64,000 nucleotides of DNA, from positions 109,849 to 173,848 of the forward strand of contig JBIJCF010000001.1 of NCBI GenBank assembly GCA_044344795.1. Reading direction: 5' to 3'. Shown one piece after another: positions 1-8,199 of the stretch (the first letter of the stretch is position 1; each line of letters opens with the position of its first letter). This stretch comes from GCA-2737665 sp044344795 (GTDB lineage: Bacteria; Bacteroidota; Bacteroidia; Palsa-965). Position numbers and translations under genes: made by a program. The notes under the pieces are model-generated. The model was not told the DNA's origin and did not search any database. It saw nothing but the letters and a program-made list of their open reading frames with translations.

Positions 1-1344
1 TCCTGCACCCATAAACACAATGACATCACCGTGATTCTTTAGCAACTCGGATGTAATACTATTGGCATCAATCAATTGTTTTTGCTCCGAGGTAATATGC
101 TCCAGAATCATCGAGGAACTTACGCCCGGAATTGGAAGTTCACGAGCCGGATAGATATCCAACAACATCACTTGATCAGCAATCGATAACGCACTAGCGA
201 ATTCTTTGTAAAAATCTTTTGTTCGGGAAAACAAATGCGGTTGAAAAACAGCTGTGATCTTTTTACCAACGTACAATTCTTTAACCGAATTCAAACACGC
301 CTGAACTTCTGTCGGGTGGTGCGCATAATCATCGATAACTACAAGCTTATCCGATTGCAGCTGTTTTTGAAAACGTCGTCCAACACCGATAAAACTTTCC
401 AATCCTATTCTTATTTCAGTCTCAGTCAACCCAACCATAGTTGCTGCTGTTATTGCAGCGACAGCATTTTCAACATTGTGTCGACCCGGCAATCCTAATT
501 TCAGTTGATTATATTGAATATCGTCGAACTTATAATCGAAAACATAAAGCCCGTTGATTACCTGAATTTGCTGTGCGATTGCATTAGCGTTGTTGCGTAT
601 AGAATATGAAATCGGCTTACATCCTGCGTTGCTCAAGTTGAGCTGCGTTGCATCTAAATTATATACCACAGCACCCTCACCGGAAATTTTATTTACATAA
701 TCAGTATATGCATTCAACATTTCTTGCTCCGTTCCGTAGATATCCAAGTGATCGGGTTCAGTAGCAGTAACTATCGAAATGTGCGGCTTTAAATGCAGGA
801 AAGAACGATCATATTCATCCGCTTCTACTACGACAAAATGTTCGTTGTTTTCTGAAAGTGGATTACCTAACAATAAATTGGTGCCGTAATTATTTGAAAT
901 ACCTCCTAGAAATGCAGAAACATTTTTTTCGGCTGATTTCAACAAATGAGCCAACAAGGTTGTGGTGGTAGTTTTACCATGTGTGCCGGCAACCGCAAGT
1001 GTTTTAGCTTCCGAAGTAATAATCCCTAAAACTTCAGCACGTTTTTTTATTATACGATTCCTTGAATGAAGAAGATCTAGTTCAGCATGATTTGTCGGAA
1101 TCGCAGGAGTATAAACCAGTAGCAATTCATTTTCATCGTACTTATCTGTCAAAGTCTGCACAAATTCAGCGCGCTCTTCAAAATACACATGTGCGCCTTC
1201 ATACTGCAATGCGTCTGTAATTTCAGAACGCACTTTATCATAACCGGAAACTCCTTTCCCTGCTGCCAGGAAGTATCGCGCCAAAGCGCTCATGCCGATG
1301 CCGCCAATGCCAATGAAATGTATATGTTTCAACTGACTATACAT
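1..1344 (-). CDS. murC: UDP-N-acetylmuramate--L-alanine ligase MurC (3' end cut by window edge)
   Basis: This cytoplasmic enzyme adds L-Ala to UDP-MurNAc using ATP, the first step in building the peptidoglycan stem peptide. The reverse-strand frame runs open from an ATG at 1344 to the window edge, giving 448 codons. It begins MYSQLKHIHFIGIGGIGMS, the MurC N-terminal nucleotide-binding signature. It carries the Mur ligase P-loop GTHGKTTTT near residue 110, EADEYDRSF, and the DDYAHHPTE motif of the family. The last visible residues, FMGAG, are the usual near-terminal motif, so only about 15-20 residues are missing. The start overlaps the murG stop by 8 bp (ATGTATAG), which suggests translational coupling. 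It is the last visible gene of the dcw operon; ftsQ, ftsA and ftsZ would be expected beyond the edge. Confidence 0.96.
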   Translation of the reverse strand, partial: MYSQLKHIHFIGIGGIGMSALARYFLAAGKGVSGYDKVRSEITDALQYEGAHVYFEERAEFVQTLTDKYDENELLLVYTPAIPTNHAELDLLHSRNRIIKKRAEVLGIITSEAKTLAVAGTHGKTTTTTLLAHLLKSAEKNVSAFLGGISNNYGTNLLLGNPLSENNEHFVVVEADEYDRSFLHLKPHISIVTATEPDHLDIYGTEQEMLNAYTDYVNKISGEGAVVYNLDATQLNLSNAGCKPISYSIRNNANAIAQQIQVINGLYVFDYKFDDIQYNQLKLGLPGRHNVENAVAAITAATMVGLTETEIRIGLESFIGVGRRFQKQLQSDKLVVIDDYAHHPTEVQACLNSVKELYVGKKITAVFQPHLFSRTKDFYKEFASALSIADQVMLLDIYPARELPIPGVSSSMILEHITSEQKQLIDANSITSELLKNHGDVIVFMGAG

Positions 1345-2449
1345 TTCGCTTGTTTAATAAGTTCAATACTTCACCTGCGATCAAATCCGCTGAATTAGGC
1401 ATAGCGAGCATGGATATTTTTGAAGACAACTCTATCCGAGCTTCTTCACTTGTAATAAGTTGCCTCAATGCTGCAGCCAAACCGGCATTTACTTCCTGAT
1501 CTTTAATCAGCATAGCTGCACCCTTCTGCACCAACGCCAATGCATTTTTAGTTTGATGATCTTCTGCAACATTAGGCGAAGGCACCAAAATGCTCGCCTT
1601 TCCCGTTATACACAATTCAGAAATAGAACTTGCGCCTGCACGCGAAACAACAATATCCGCCGCGCTATATGCCAAATCCATTCTCGAAATAAACGGCGCA
1701 ACAAATACATTGGATACACCTGATGCTGTAATATCTTCTATTGCTTTAGGATGATATGCATTACCCGTTTGCCAAATTAATTGAACGTTACTTTCCGATA
1801 AAAACTTCAGAATACCCGACACAGCCTGATTAACAGAACGTGCTCCCAGGCTTCCTCCGATGACTAAAATAGTTAACCGGTCATTGCTCAAATTAAATTG
1901 TTCTAATGCACGTGCCTTCTTTCCATCAAGATTTAATATATCCTGGCGAATAGGATTACCGGTCATCACAATTTTTTGTTTTGGAAAAAAACGATCCATG
2001 TTTTCATAAGCCACGCAAACACGATCAACTTTTGAAGCCAACAATTTATTGGTAATACCGGGGTATGAATTTTGTTCCTGAATGAGCGTCACCACGCCGG
2101 CGTCTGCCGCAACTCGTAACATTGGACCACTCGCGTATCCGCCCGTCCCAATCACAGCATCCGGCTTGAAATCTTTCAGAATTCTTCGTGCCTTTAACAA
2201 ACTGCTAATCACTTTAAACGGAAATGCCAAATTACTTAAAGTCAATCGACGTTGTAATCCGCTAATCCATAAACCTTCAATCTTGTATCCGGCAGCAGGA
2301 ACTTTTTCCATTTCCATACGACCATCAGCACCTACGAATAAAAACTCGGCATCAGGAAGTCGCGCTTTTAATGCATTCGCAATTGCAATAGCGGGAAAAA
2401 TATGCCCTCCCGTGCCACCTCCACTGATGATAAACTTAAGCGGTCGCAA
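1337..2449 (-). CDS. murG: Peptidoglycan lipid II synthase MurG, probable TTG start
   Basis: MurG transfers GlcNAc from UDP-GlcNAc to lipid I on the inner face of the membrane to make lipid II. The glycine-rich ISGGGTGGHIFPAIAIA motif is at the N-terminus, and GGSLGARSVN and SRAGASSISEL in the C-terminal half are the GT28 donor-binding motifs. The longest frame starts at 2503, but its first 18 residues lie inside ftsW and do not look like MurG. I chose the TTG at 2449 because GGGAGGT lies upstream with about 5 nt spacing and the protein then starts (M)RPLKFIISGGG, as in relatives. GTG at 2455 is possible but sits directly against the GGGAG. The start overlaps the ftsW stop by 14 bp, so ftsW and murG are probably translationally coupled. 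Confidence 0.93.
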   Translation of the reverse strand: MRPLKFIISGGGTGGHIFPAIAIANALKARLPDAEFLFVGADGRMEMEKVPAAGYKIEGLWISGLQRRLTLSNLAFPFKVISSLLKARRILKDFKPDAVIGTGGYASGPMLRVAADAGVVTLIQEQNSYPGITNKLLASKVDRVCVAYENMDRFFPKQKIVMTGNPIRQDILNLDGKKARALEQFNLSNDRLTILVIGGSLGARSVNQAVSGILKFLSESNVQLIWQTGNAYHPKAIEDITASGVSNVFVAPFISRMDLAYSAADIVVSRAGASSISELCITGKASILVPSPNVAEDHQTKNALALVQKGAAMLIKDQEVNAGLAAALRQLITSEEARIELSSKISMLAMPNSADLIAGEVLNLLNKRNV

Positions 2450-3620
2450 GTTCACCTCCCTTCTGTGTATTGTCGCCTTCTTCTTCCGACTCTCTGCTGA
2501 CACTTAGAATAATTCCGATCGCCAAACTCGAGAACAATAAGCTTGTACCACCCATACTCAGGAATGGTAAAGGCTGACCGGTAACCGGAAATAAATTTAC
2601 AGCGACAGCCATATTAATCATGCCTTGAAAAATCAGGCTGAATGATAATCCGAATGCTAATAATGTTCCGTACGTTTTTTTACTTCTTGTTGCAACTCGA
2701 ATACCGCGAAACAACAACCACAGATACAAACCAACAACACCTATACCGCCAATCACACTACCATACTCTTCAATGGCGATAGCAAAAATAAAATCCGAAT
2801 ACGGGTGTGGTAAGAAGTTGCGCTGAGTACTATTACCGGGGCCTTTACCCATAAATCCTCCGGTTGCAACAGCAATCTTTGCTTGATTTGCCTGATAATT
2901 TTTATCCGCATCTTGTTCTTCTTCTCCACCAACGAAATTCACGATACGTTGTTTCCATGTATCAATACGTGGCAATGCTTTGGGGAATGCGGCGCCTACC
3001 AGTAATAACAACATGAAGCCAACAACTGCAATTCCCAGAACAGCTCCAATATATTTAAGCTTGACACCGCCAATAAACATTAGAATTAAGCACGTAGTAA
3101 ATAGTAATGCAGCAGTTGAAAAGTTTGCAGGAAGAATTAATGCGCAAATAACACCTGCCGGCAACATTACATGCAACAATACTGTTTTAAAATCATCAAG
3201 TTTTGATTGCTGCTGAGTTAGTACGCGAGCGATGTACATGATCAATGCCAGTTTTGCAAAGTCGGAAGTTTGAAATGTCAATCCGGTTCCGGGGATGGCA
3301 ATCCAACGACTCGCTTCATTTAGATTAGCTCCTTTAATTAGAGTATATAATAGCAAAGGAACTGCTGCAATCAACATAATTTGAGATATTCTGGAGAAAT
3401 ATCCATACTTAATTCTGTGTGTGATATACATCAACACAAATCCAAGTACAATAATCTTCAAATGTTTAAATAAGTAATACAACGTATTTCCGTCATGATG
3501 TTTGTACGCCAGTGTAACCACAGAACTATACACTGCCATCAAAGACATCAACGAAAGGATTAAAACAATCATCCAGATTGCTTTGTCTCCTTTGAAATAT
3601 TTAAGCACGTTGATTCCCAT
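2436..3620 (-). CDS. ftsW: Septal peptidoglycan glycosyltransferase FtsW (SEDS family)
   Basis: FtsW is an integral membrane SEDS glycosyltransferase that polymerises lipid II at the septum together with the class B penicillin-binding protein FtsI, also encoded in this cluster. The 394-residue protein shows about ten hydrophobic segments and the conserved loop PHPYSDFIFAIAIEEYGSVIGG, split here by function: the PHPYSDFIFA part is the SEDS signature and the EEYG part precedes the next helix. A large extracytoplasmic loop (about residues 215-265) is rich in charged residues, as in the family. It starts 1 bp after the MurD-like domain gene and overlaps murG by 14 bp. Its position inside a dcw cluster favours FtsW over RodA. 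Confidence 0.94.
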   Translation of the reverse strand: MGINVLKYFKGDKAIWMIVLILSLMSLMAVYSSVVTLAYKHHDGNTLYYLFKHLKIIVLGFVLMYITHRIKYGYFSRISQIMLIAAVPLLLYTLIKGANLNEASRWIAIPGTGLTFQTSDFAKLALIMYIARVLTQQQSKLDDFKTVLLHVMLPAGVICALILPANFSTAALLFTTCLILMFIGGVKLKYIGAVLGIAVVGFMLLLLVGAAFPKALPRIDTWKQRIVNFVGGEEEQDADKNYQANQAKIAVATGGFMGKGPGNSTQRNFLPHPYSDFIFAIAIEEYGSVIGGIGVVGLYLWLLFRGIRVATRSKKTYGTLLAFGLSFSLIFQGMINMAVAVNLFPVTGQPLPFLSMGGTSLLFSSLAIGIILSVSRESEEEGDNTQKGGELATA

Positions 3621-3621
3621 T

Positions 3622-4113
3622 TTATAGTAGCACAGATTTAACTACGCGTTTAAATTCGTCACCTCTATTCTTATAATTATCGAAAGCATCATAGCTCGGA
3701 CACCCCGGAGCGAACAACACACATTGCGCATTCGGCATTACCATTTTGTCGGCGAGTTTCACCGCTTCGGCAAGCGAGTTAGAAGAGACAATCAAAGGCA
3801 CAACCTGTCCAAAGGCCTTAAAATATCTGTCTCTTGTTGAACCCAAACAAACCAGGCCCGTTACCTTCCCATGAAATGCCGGTGCGAATAGATGTTGCCC
3901 ATTGAATCGATCTACACCACCAAGAATCACTACTACGTTTTGAGGGATATCTTTCAACGCGATCGCCACCATCTCGAAACTTGTAGCAATAGAATGATTT
4001 AACCATACCACACCATTGCGTTCGACAACGGGTTCCATGTGATGGGCGGTATCACCTTGCATTCTCAAACGAGCCTGCAATAATTGCTGATGATGTTCGA
4101 GTGTAATCAACAT
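3622..4113 (-). CDS. Stand-alone MurD C-terminal (domain 3) paralogue
   Basis: This 163-residue protein matches only the last third of MurD. From its residue 21 it aligns without gaps over 46 residues to the neighbouring MurD: WLNHSIATSF against FINDSKATNV, and VVVILGGVDRFN against VVWIVGGVDKGN. Near the C-terminus, APGCPSYDAFDNYKNRG matches SPACASFDMFENYEDRG. There is no N-terminal UDP-binding domain and no ATP P-loop, so it cannot be a complete ligase. The conserved lysine of NDSKATN is isoleucine here, while the serine of the SPACAS motif is kept. The gene sits 1 bp after murD and 1 bp before ftsW, has its own ATG, and reads open throughout, so it looks maintained rather than decayed. Its function is unknown; substrate binding, a partner role for MurD, or a regulatory role are all guesses. 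Confidence 0.85.
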   Translation of the reverse strand: MLITLEHHQQLLQARLRMQGDTAHHMEPVVERNGVVWLNHSIATSFEMVAIALKDIPQNVVVILGGVDRFNGQHLFAPAFHGKVTGLVCLGSTRDRYFKAFGQVVPLIVSSNSLAEAVKLADKMVMPNAQCVLFAPGCPSYDAFDNYKNRGDEFKRVVKSVLL

Positions 4114-4114
4114 A

Positions 4115-5452
4115 TTACAATCCTTTTACAGCGCTTTTGAATTGGCGTCCACGATCCTCGTAGTTCTCGAACATATCGAAACTTGCACATGCAGGCGACA
4201 ACAACACCGAATCTCCTTTTTCAGCCAGACGATAAGAAAGCGCAACCGCTTCCTGAGCACTTCCCGCTTCCACGATCATGTCAACCTTGTCGCCAAATGC
4301 GCTGATGATTTTTGAATTATCAGTACCTAGACAAATAATTGCTCGTACCTTCTCTTTCACTAATTCGAAGAGTGAACTATAATCATTCCCTTTGTCAACA
4401 CCACCGACAATCCATACAACAGGAGTGGCCATGCTTTCCAACGCATACCAAGTAGAATTTACATTGGTCGCTTTTGAATCGTTGATAAAGTCAATATTGT
4501 TGATTCGTGCAACAAATTCCAAACGATGTTCCACACTCTGGAAGTCGCTTAAACTTTCACGAATTGTTTCTTTACGTACCTCCAGCAAACGTCCGGCGAT
4601 ACCGGCAGCCATTGAATTGTACAAATTATGTTTTCCTTGCAGTGCTAATTCTTCGATGGTCATAGACAGGTTTGTGTTATTTACAGTTATATTGATTTGG
4701 TTGTTTTCTACAAATGCGCCTTCTTCGACATGTTGTTGAATGGAAAAGGGATATCGGCGTGCGTTGCCCGAAACATTGTATAACAGTTGATTCGTGATCT
4801 CATCATCAAGACACCAGATCAGTGCATCTTCAGCTGTTTGATTTTGCGTGATGCGAAATTTTGCTGCCGCGTATTTGGTAACATCGTATTCGTAACGATC
4901 CAAATGATCCGGCGTGATGTTCGTGATTATGGCGATATGCGCTTTGAACTTATACATATCCTCAAGCTGAAAGCTGCTCAACTCCAAAACGAAGTAATCA
5001 TAAGTACCTTCAGCCACCAGTGCAGCGAAGCTCTTTCCGACGTTACCACCCAGCGCAACATTCAATCCGGCCTTTTGCAATAAATGATAGATCAACGATG
5101 CAGTTGTTGTTTTACCATTACTGCCGGTTACGCAAATCATTTTGGCATCAGTAAATCGTGCTGCGAATTCTATTTCTGAGATAATCGAAATTCCTTTCGC
5201 ACGTATTGACTTAATTATGTCAACGTGCTGAGGAATTCCGGGACTCTTAATCACTTCATCCGCATTCAAAACGAGATCGGGAGTGTGTTTCAACTCTTCC
5301 CATTCAATTCCATGATTTGAAAGAACGTCTTTATATTTTTTTTTAATCTCTCCTTTATCACTTACGAAAACCGAGTAACCCTGCTTTTGCGCCAACAGTG
5401 CCGCACCGACACCACTTTCTCCTCCTCCTAGTATCACCAAGCGTTGCGACAT
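4115..5452 (-). CDS. murD: UDP-N-acetylmuramoyl-L-alanine--D-glutamate ligase MurD
   Basis: MurD adds D-Glu to UDP-MurNAc-L-Ala in the cytoplasm. The 445-residue protein has all three Mur domains: an N-terminal Rossmann-like domain beginning LVILGGGESGVGAA, the central ATPase domain with P-loop CVTGSNGKTTTAS near residue 110 and TNITPDHLDRY, and the C-terminal domain with NDSKATN, GGVDKGND and SPACASFD. All residues missing from the adjacent short paralogue are present here, so this is the working enzyme. It is separated by 1 bp from mraY upstream and by 1 bp from the paralogue downstream. Confidence 0.97.
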   Translation of the reverse strand: MSQRLVILGGGESGVGAALLAQKQGYSVFVSDKGEIKKKYKDVLSNHGIEWEELKHTPDLVLNADEVIKSPGIPQHVDIIKSIRAKGISIISEIEFAARFTDAKMICVTGSNGKTTTASLIYHLLQKAGLNVALGGNVGKSFAALVAEGTYDYFVLELSSFQLEDMYKFKAHIAIITNITPDHLDRYEYDVTKYAAAKFRITQNQTAEDALIWCLDDEITNQLLYNVSGNARRYPFSIQQHVEEGAFVENNQINITVNNTNLSMTIEELALQGKHNLYNSMAAGIAGRLLEVRKETIRESLSDFQSVEHRLEFVARINNIDFINDSKATNVNSTWYALESMATPVVWIVGGVDKGNDYSSLFELVKEKVRAIICLGTDNSKIISAFGDKVDMIVEAGSAQEAVALSYRLAEKGDSVLLSPACASFDMFENYEDRGRQFKSAVKGL

Positions 5453-5453
5453 C

Positions 5454-6731
5454 TTATCTCAGTTTCAATGTTGCTATAGCTAGCACTCCTAACATGATTC
5501 CAACGATCCAGAATCGTGATACGATTTTGGATTCATGAAAACCTTTCTTCTGATAATGATGGTGCAAAGGCGACATCAGAAACAAGCGATTCGCTTTCGC
5601 ATAATCGATACCATACTTCTTTTTGCGGTATTTGAATACAGCCACCTGAAGAATGACACTTAAATTTTCTACAAAAAAAACTCCACAGATAATCGGAATG
5701 AGTAACTCCTTGCGAATTGCAATTGCGAATACTGCGATAATTCCGCCTAACGCGAGACTACCGGTATCACCCATAAACACTTGGGCCGGGTAAGCATTGT
5801 ACCACAAGAATCCGACACATGCACCAACAAATGCAGCAATAAAAATTACTAGCTCGCCTGTATCGGGGATATACATAATATTGAGGTAATCGGCGAAAAT
5901 GGTATTACCTGATACATAAGCCAGAATACCAAGTACCACACCAATGATTGCAGATGTCCCTGCTGCAAGTCCGTCGATACCATCGGTTACGTTTGCGCCG
6001 TTGGAAACAGCGGTGATAATGAAGATTACAATCGGTATAAAAATGATCCAAGCCCACTGTCGCGCAGCATCACCAAAAACTCCGGCTATATCCGTATAAT
6101 CAAATTCATTATTCTTTAAAAACGGAATTGTGGTAGCAAGCGATTTTGTTTCGTTCTTAGAAAACAACGGAAGATCATTACCATTTACATTCTGTGCTGC
6201 CGGAGTACCACTTGTCAGTGATAACAAATCTTTACTTTCCAAATTAACTTTTTCACGAACTACAACTGCATCGCTGAAATACAATGTACATCCAACGATT
6301 ATACCCAATCCTACCTGACCCATTACCTTAAACTTCCCGTGCAAACCAGCTTTGTCTTTCTTAAATACTTTGATATAATCGTCAAGAAAACCAATCACAC
6401 CTAGCCAGACAGTTGAAACGATCATCAGGATGATGTATACATTATCCAAACGCGCAAACAACAGCGTCGGAATTAGAATTGCAGAGAGTATGATCAAACC
6501 ACCCATAGTTGGTGTTCCTTCCTTCTCCTTCTGACCTGTTAAGCCCAGGTCGCGCACCGTTTCGCCTACTTGCATCCGACGGAGAAAACCAATGATGCGT
6601 TTACCAAACACCATTGAAATAAGCAGCGACACAAACACGGCCATAGCAGCGCGGAAAGAGATGTAACGAAACACTCCGGCTCCGGGGAAATTATACGCTT
6701 GGTCTAGCCAATAGAACAAATAGTACAACAT
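5454..6731 (-). CDS. mraY: Phospho-N-acetylmuramoyl-pentapeptide transferase MraY
   Basis: MraY moves phospho-MurNAc-pentapeptide from UDP onto undecaprenyl phosphate to form lipid I. Signature motifs are present: TPTMGGL near residue 73, FLDDYIKVFKKDKAGL with the catalytic DD pair, NVTDGIDGLA with the metal-binding aspartates, and VFMGDTGSLALGG, followed by PLHHHYQKKG, which carries the HHH uridine-binding motif. At 425 residues it is about 65 longer than the E. coli enzyme. The extra length is a polar stretch (about residues 155-215) between two membrane helices, predicted outside the membrane; long MraY proteins of this kind occur in Bacteroidota. It lies 4 bp after murE. Confidence 0.97.
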   Translation of the reverse strand: MLYYLFYWLDQAYNFPGAGVFRYISFRAAMAVFVSLLISMVFGKRIIGFLRRMQVGETVRDLGLTGQKEKEGTPTMGGLIILSAILIPTLLFARLDNVYIILMIVSTVWLGVIGFLDDYIKVFKKDKAGLHGKFKVMGQVGLGIIVGCTLYFSDAVVVREKVNLESKDLLSLTSGTPAAQNVNGNDLPLFSKNETKSLATTIPFLKNNEFDYTDIAGVFGDAARQWAWIIFIPIVIFIITAVSNGANVTDGIDGLAAGTSAIIGVVLGILAYVSGNTIFADYLNIMYIPDTGELVIFIAAFVGACVGFLWYNAYPAQVFMGDTGSLALGGIIAVFAIAIRKELLIPIICGVFFVENLSVILQVAVFKYRKKKYGIDYAKANRLFLMSPLHHHYQKKGFHESKIVSRFWIVGIMLGVLAIATLKLR

Positions 6732-6735
6732 GTAC

Positions 6736-8199
6736 TTAGTGTGTTTTTAAGTTCAACTCTTCCGTTAATATTTGTAGGTCATCAAATGGATGTTTAACTC
6801 CGTTGACTTCCTGGTATTTTTCGTGACCCTTTCCTGCCACAAGGATGATATCGCCCGGCTTAGCTAATGCTACAGCTGTGCGGATTGCTTCTCTCCGATC
6901 GACAATGGATAGTACTTTACGTGCATTATGCGCTTCCACACCCGCCTCCATCATTTTGATTATGGATGTAGGATCCTCACTTCTCGGATTATCAGAAGTC
7001 AGAATTGTTTTTTCGCTATTATTAGCTGCAATGGCTGCCATTATAGGACGCTTGGCGGCATCACGATTTCCACCGCATCCGACAATTGTGATTACAGACT
7101 CATTGCCGCCGCGGATATCATTTATCGTTCGTAAAACATTTTCTAATGCGTCAGGAGTATGTGCATAATCTACGATGCCAATAATTCCGGAGTCGGAACG
7201 CACGTACTGAAATCTACCTTCAACCGAATTAAGTGTACTTAGTGTCGTTAATACATGCATTTTATCACGACCCAACAGAATAGCTGTTGCATACACAGCA
7301 GTTAAATTGTAAGCATTGAAAGACCCGATTAAACGACTCCACATTTCAGTACCATCCATAGAAAGATGCAATCCTGTAAAGTGATTTTCGAGGATGCGAC
7401 ACTTGAAATCAGCAAGATGTTGTACAGAAAAACTGCGCTTTAAAGCACGCGTATTTTGCACCATCACCGCACCATTCGAATCATCTTTGTTAATCAACGC
7501 AAATGCATCACTTGGCAACTGATCGAAGAAACCTTTCTTTGCTTTGATATAGGCATCGAAGGTTTTGTGGTAGTCTAAATGGTCGTGGGTAATATTTGTA
7601 AATACACCGCCGGCAAAACGCACACCATAAATTCTCTTCTGCACGACGCTATGCGAACTCACTTCCATGAATGCATACTTACAACCGGCATCAACCATCT
7701 GACGCAATAGTCGATTCAATTCAATCGCATCAGGTGTTGTATGTGTAGCAATAATTTCCTCACCGTTAATCATGTTACGCACAGTAGTCAACATGCCAAC
7801 TTTATAACCGAGATCCTTGAATAGTCTATACAACAACGTTACTGTTGTTGTTTTTCCATTAGTACCGGTAACACCAATCAACTTCAATGATTCCGAAGGA
7901 TTATCATAAAAGTTAGCAGCCATGACGCTAAGTGCAGAAGATGAATCTGCAACCAGCACGTAGGTAACTTTATCGGAGCGTTCTGCAGGTAATTCTTCAC
8001 AGACAATAACAACAGCACCAGATGACTGCGCGTTACTGATAAACGCATGACCATCAGCACTCACACCACGAACCGCAACGAACATGCACTCCTTGGTAAT
8101 TCTGCGTGAATCGAAAGTGATTGCAGCAACCGCAACATTGGTTGAGCCGTGAACCTCGACTAACTGAACTTTATATAATATGTCGCGCAATAATTTCAT
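6736..8199 (-). CDS. murE: UDP-MurNAc-tripeptide synthetase MurE, meso-diaminopimelate type
   Basis: MurE adds the third amino acid to UDP-MurNAc-L-Ala-D-Glu. The 487-residue protein carries the P-loop GVTGTNGKTTTVT near residue 110, the SSHSVVQKR motif, and DNPRSEDP near residue 405. The DNPR tetrad marks enzymes that select meso-diaminopimelate instead of lysine, so this organism most likely has diaminopimelate in its wall, as expected for Bacteroidota. The ATG overlaps the ftsI stop by 4 bp, and mraY follows after 4 bp, so all three are probably on one transcript. Confidence 0.97.
   Translation of the reverse strand: MKLLRDILYKVQLVEVHGSTNVAVAAITFDSRRITKECMFVAVRGVSADGHAFISNAQSSGAVVIVCEELPAERSDKVTYVLVADSSSALSVMAANFYDNPSESLKLIGVTGTNGKTTTVTLLYRLFKDLGYKVGMLTTVRNMINGEEIIATHTTPDAIELNRLLRQMVDAGCKYAFMEVSSHSVVQKRIYGVRFAGGVFTNITHDHLDYHKTFDAYIKAKKGFFDQLPSDAFALINKDDSNGAVMVQNTRALKRSFSVQHLADFKCRILENHFTGLHLSMDGTEMWSRLIGSFNAYNLTAVYATAILLGRDKMHVLTTLSTLNSVEGRFQYVRSDSGIIGIVDYAHTPDALENVLRTINDIRGGNESVITIVGCGGNRDAAKRPIMAAIAANNSEKTILTSDNPRSEDPTSIIKMMEAGVEAHNARKVLSIVDRREAIRTAVALAKPGDIILVAGKGHEKYQEVNGVKHPFDDLQILTEELNLKTH

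Noticed and set aside
1189..1398. Plus-strand reading frame over the murC-murG junction
   Set aside because: Opposite to two clear genes with strong motifs; a shadow frame.
3622..5452. Possible single frameshifted or duplicated murD
   Set aside because: The upstream MurD is complete with its own C-terminal domain, and the short gene has its own ATG and a full extra domain, so this is a second gene and not a frameshift.
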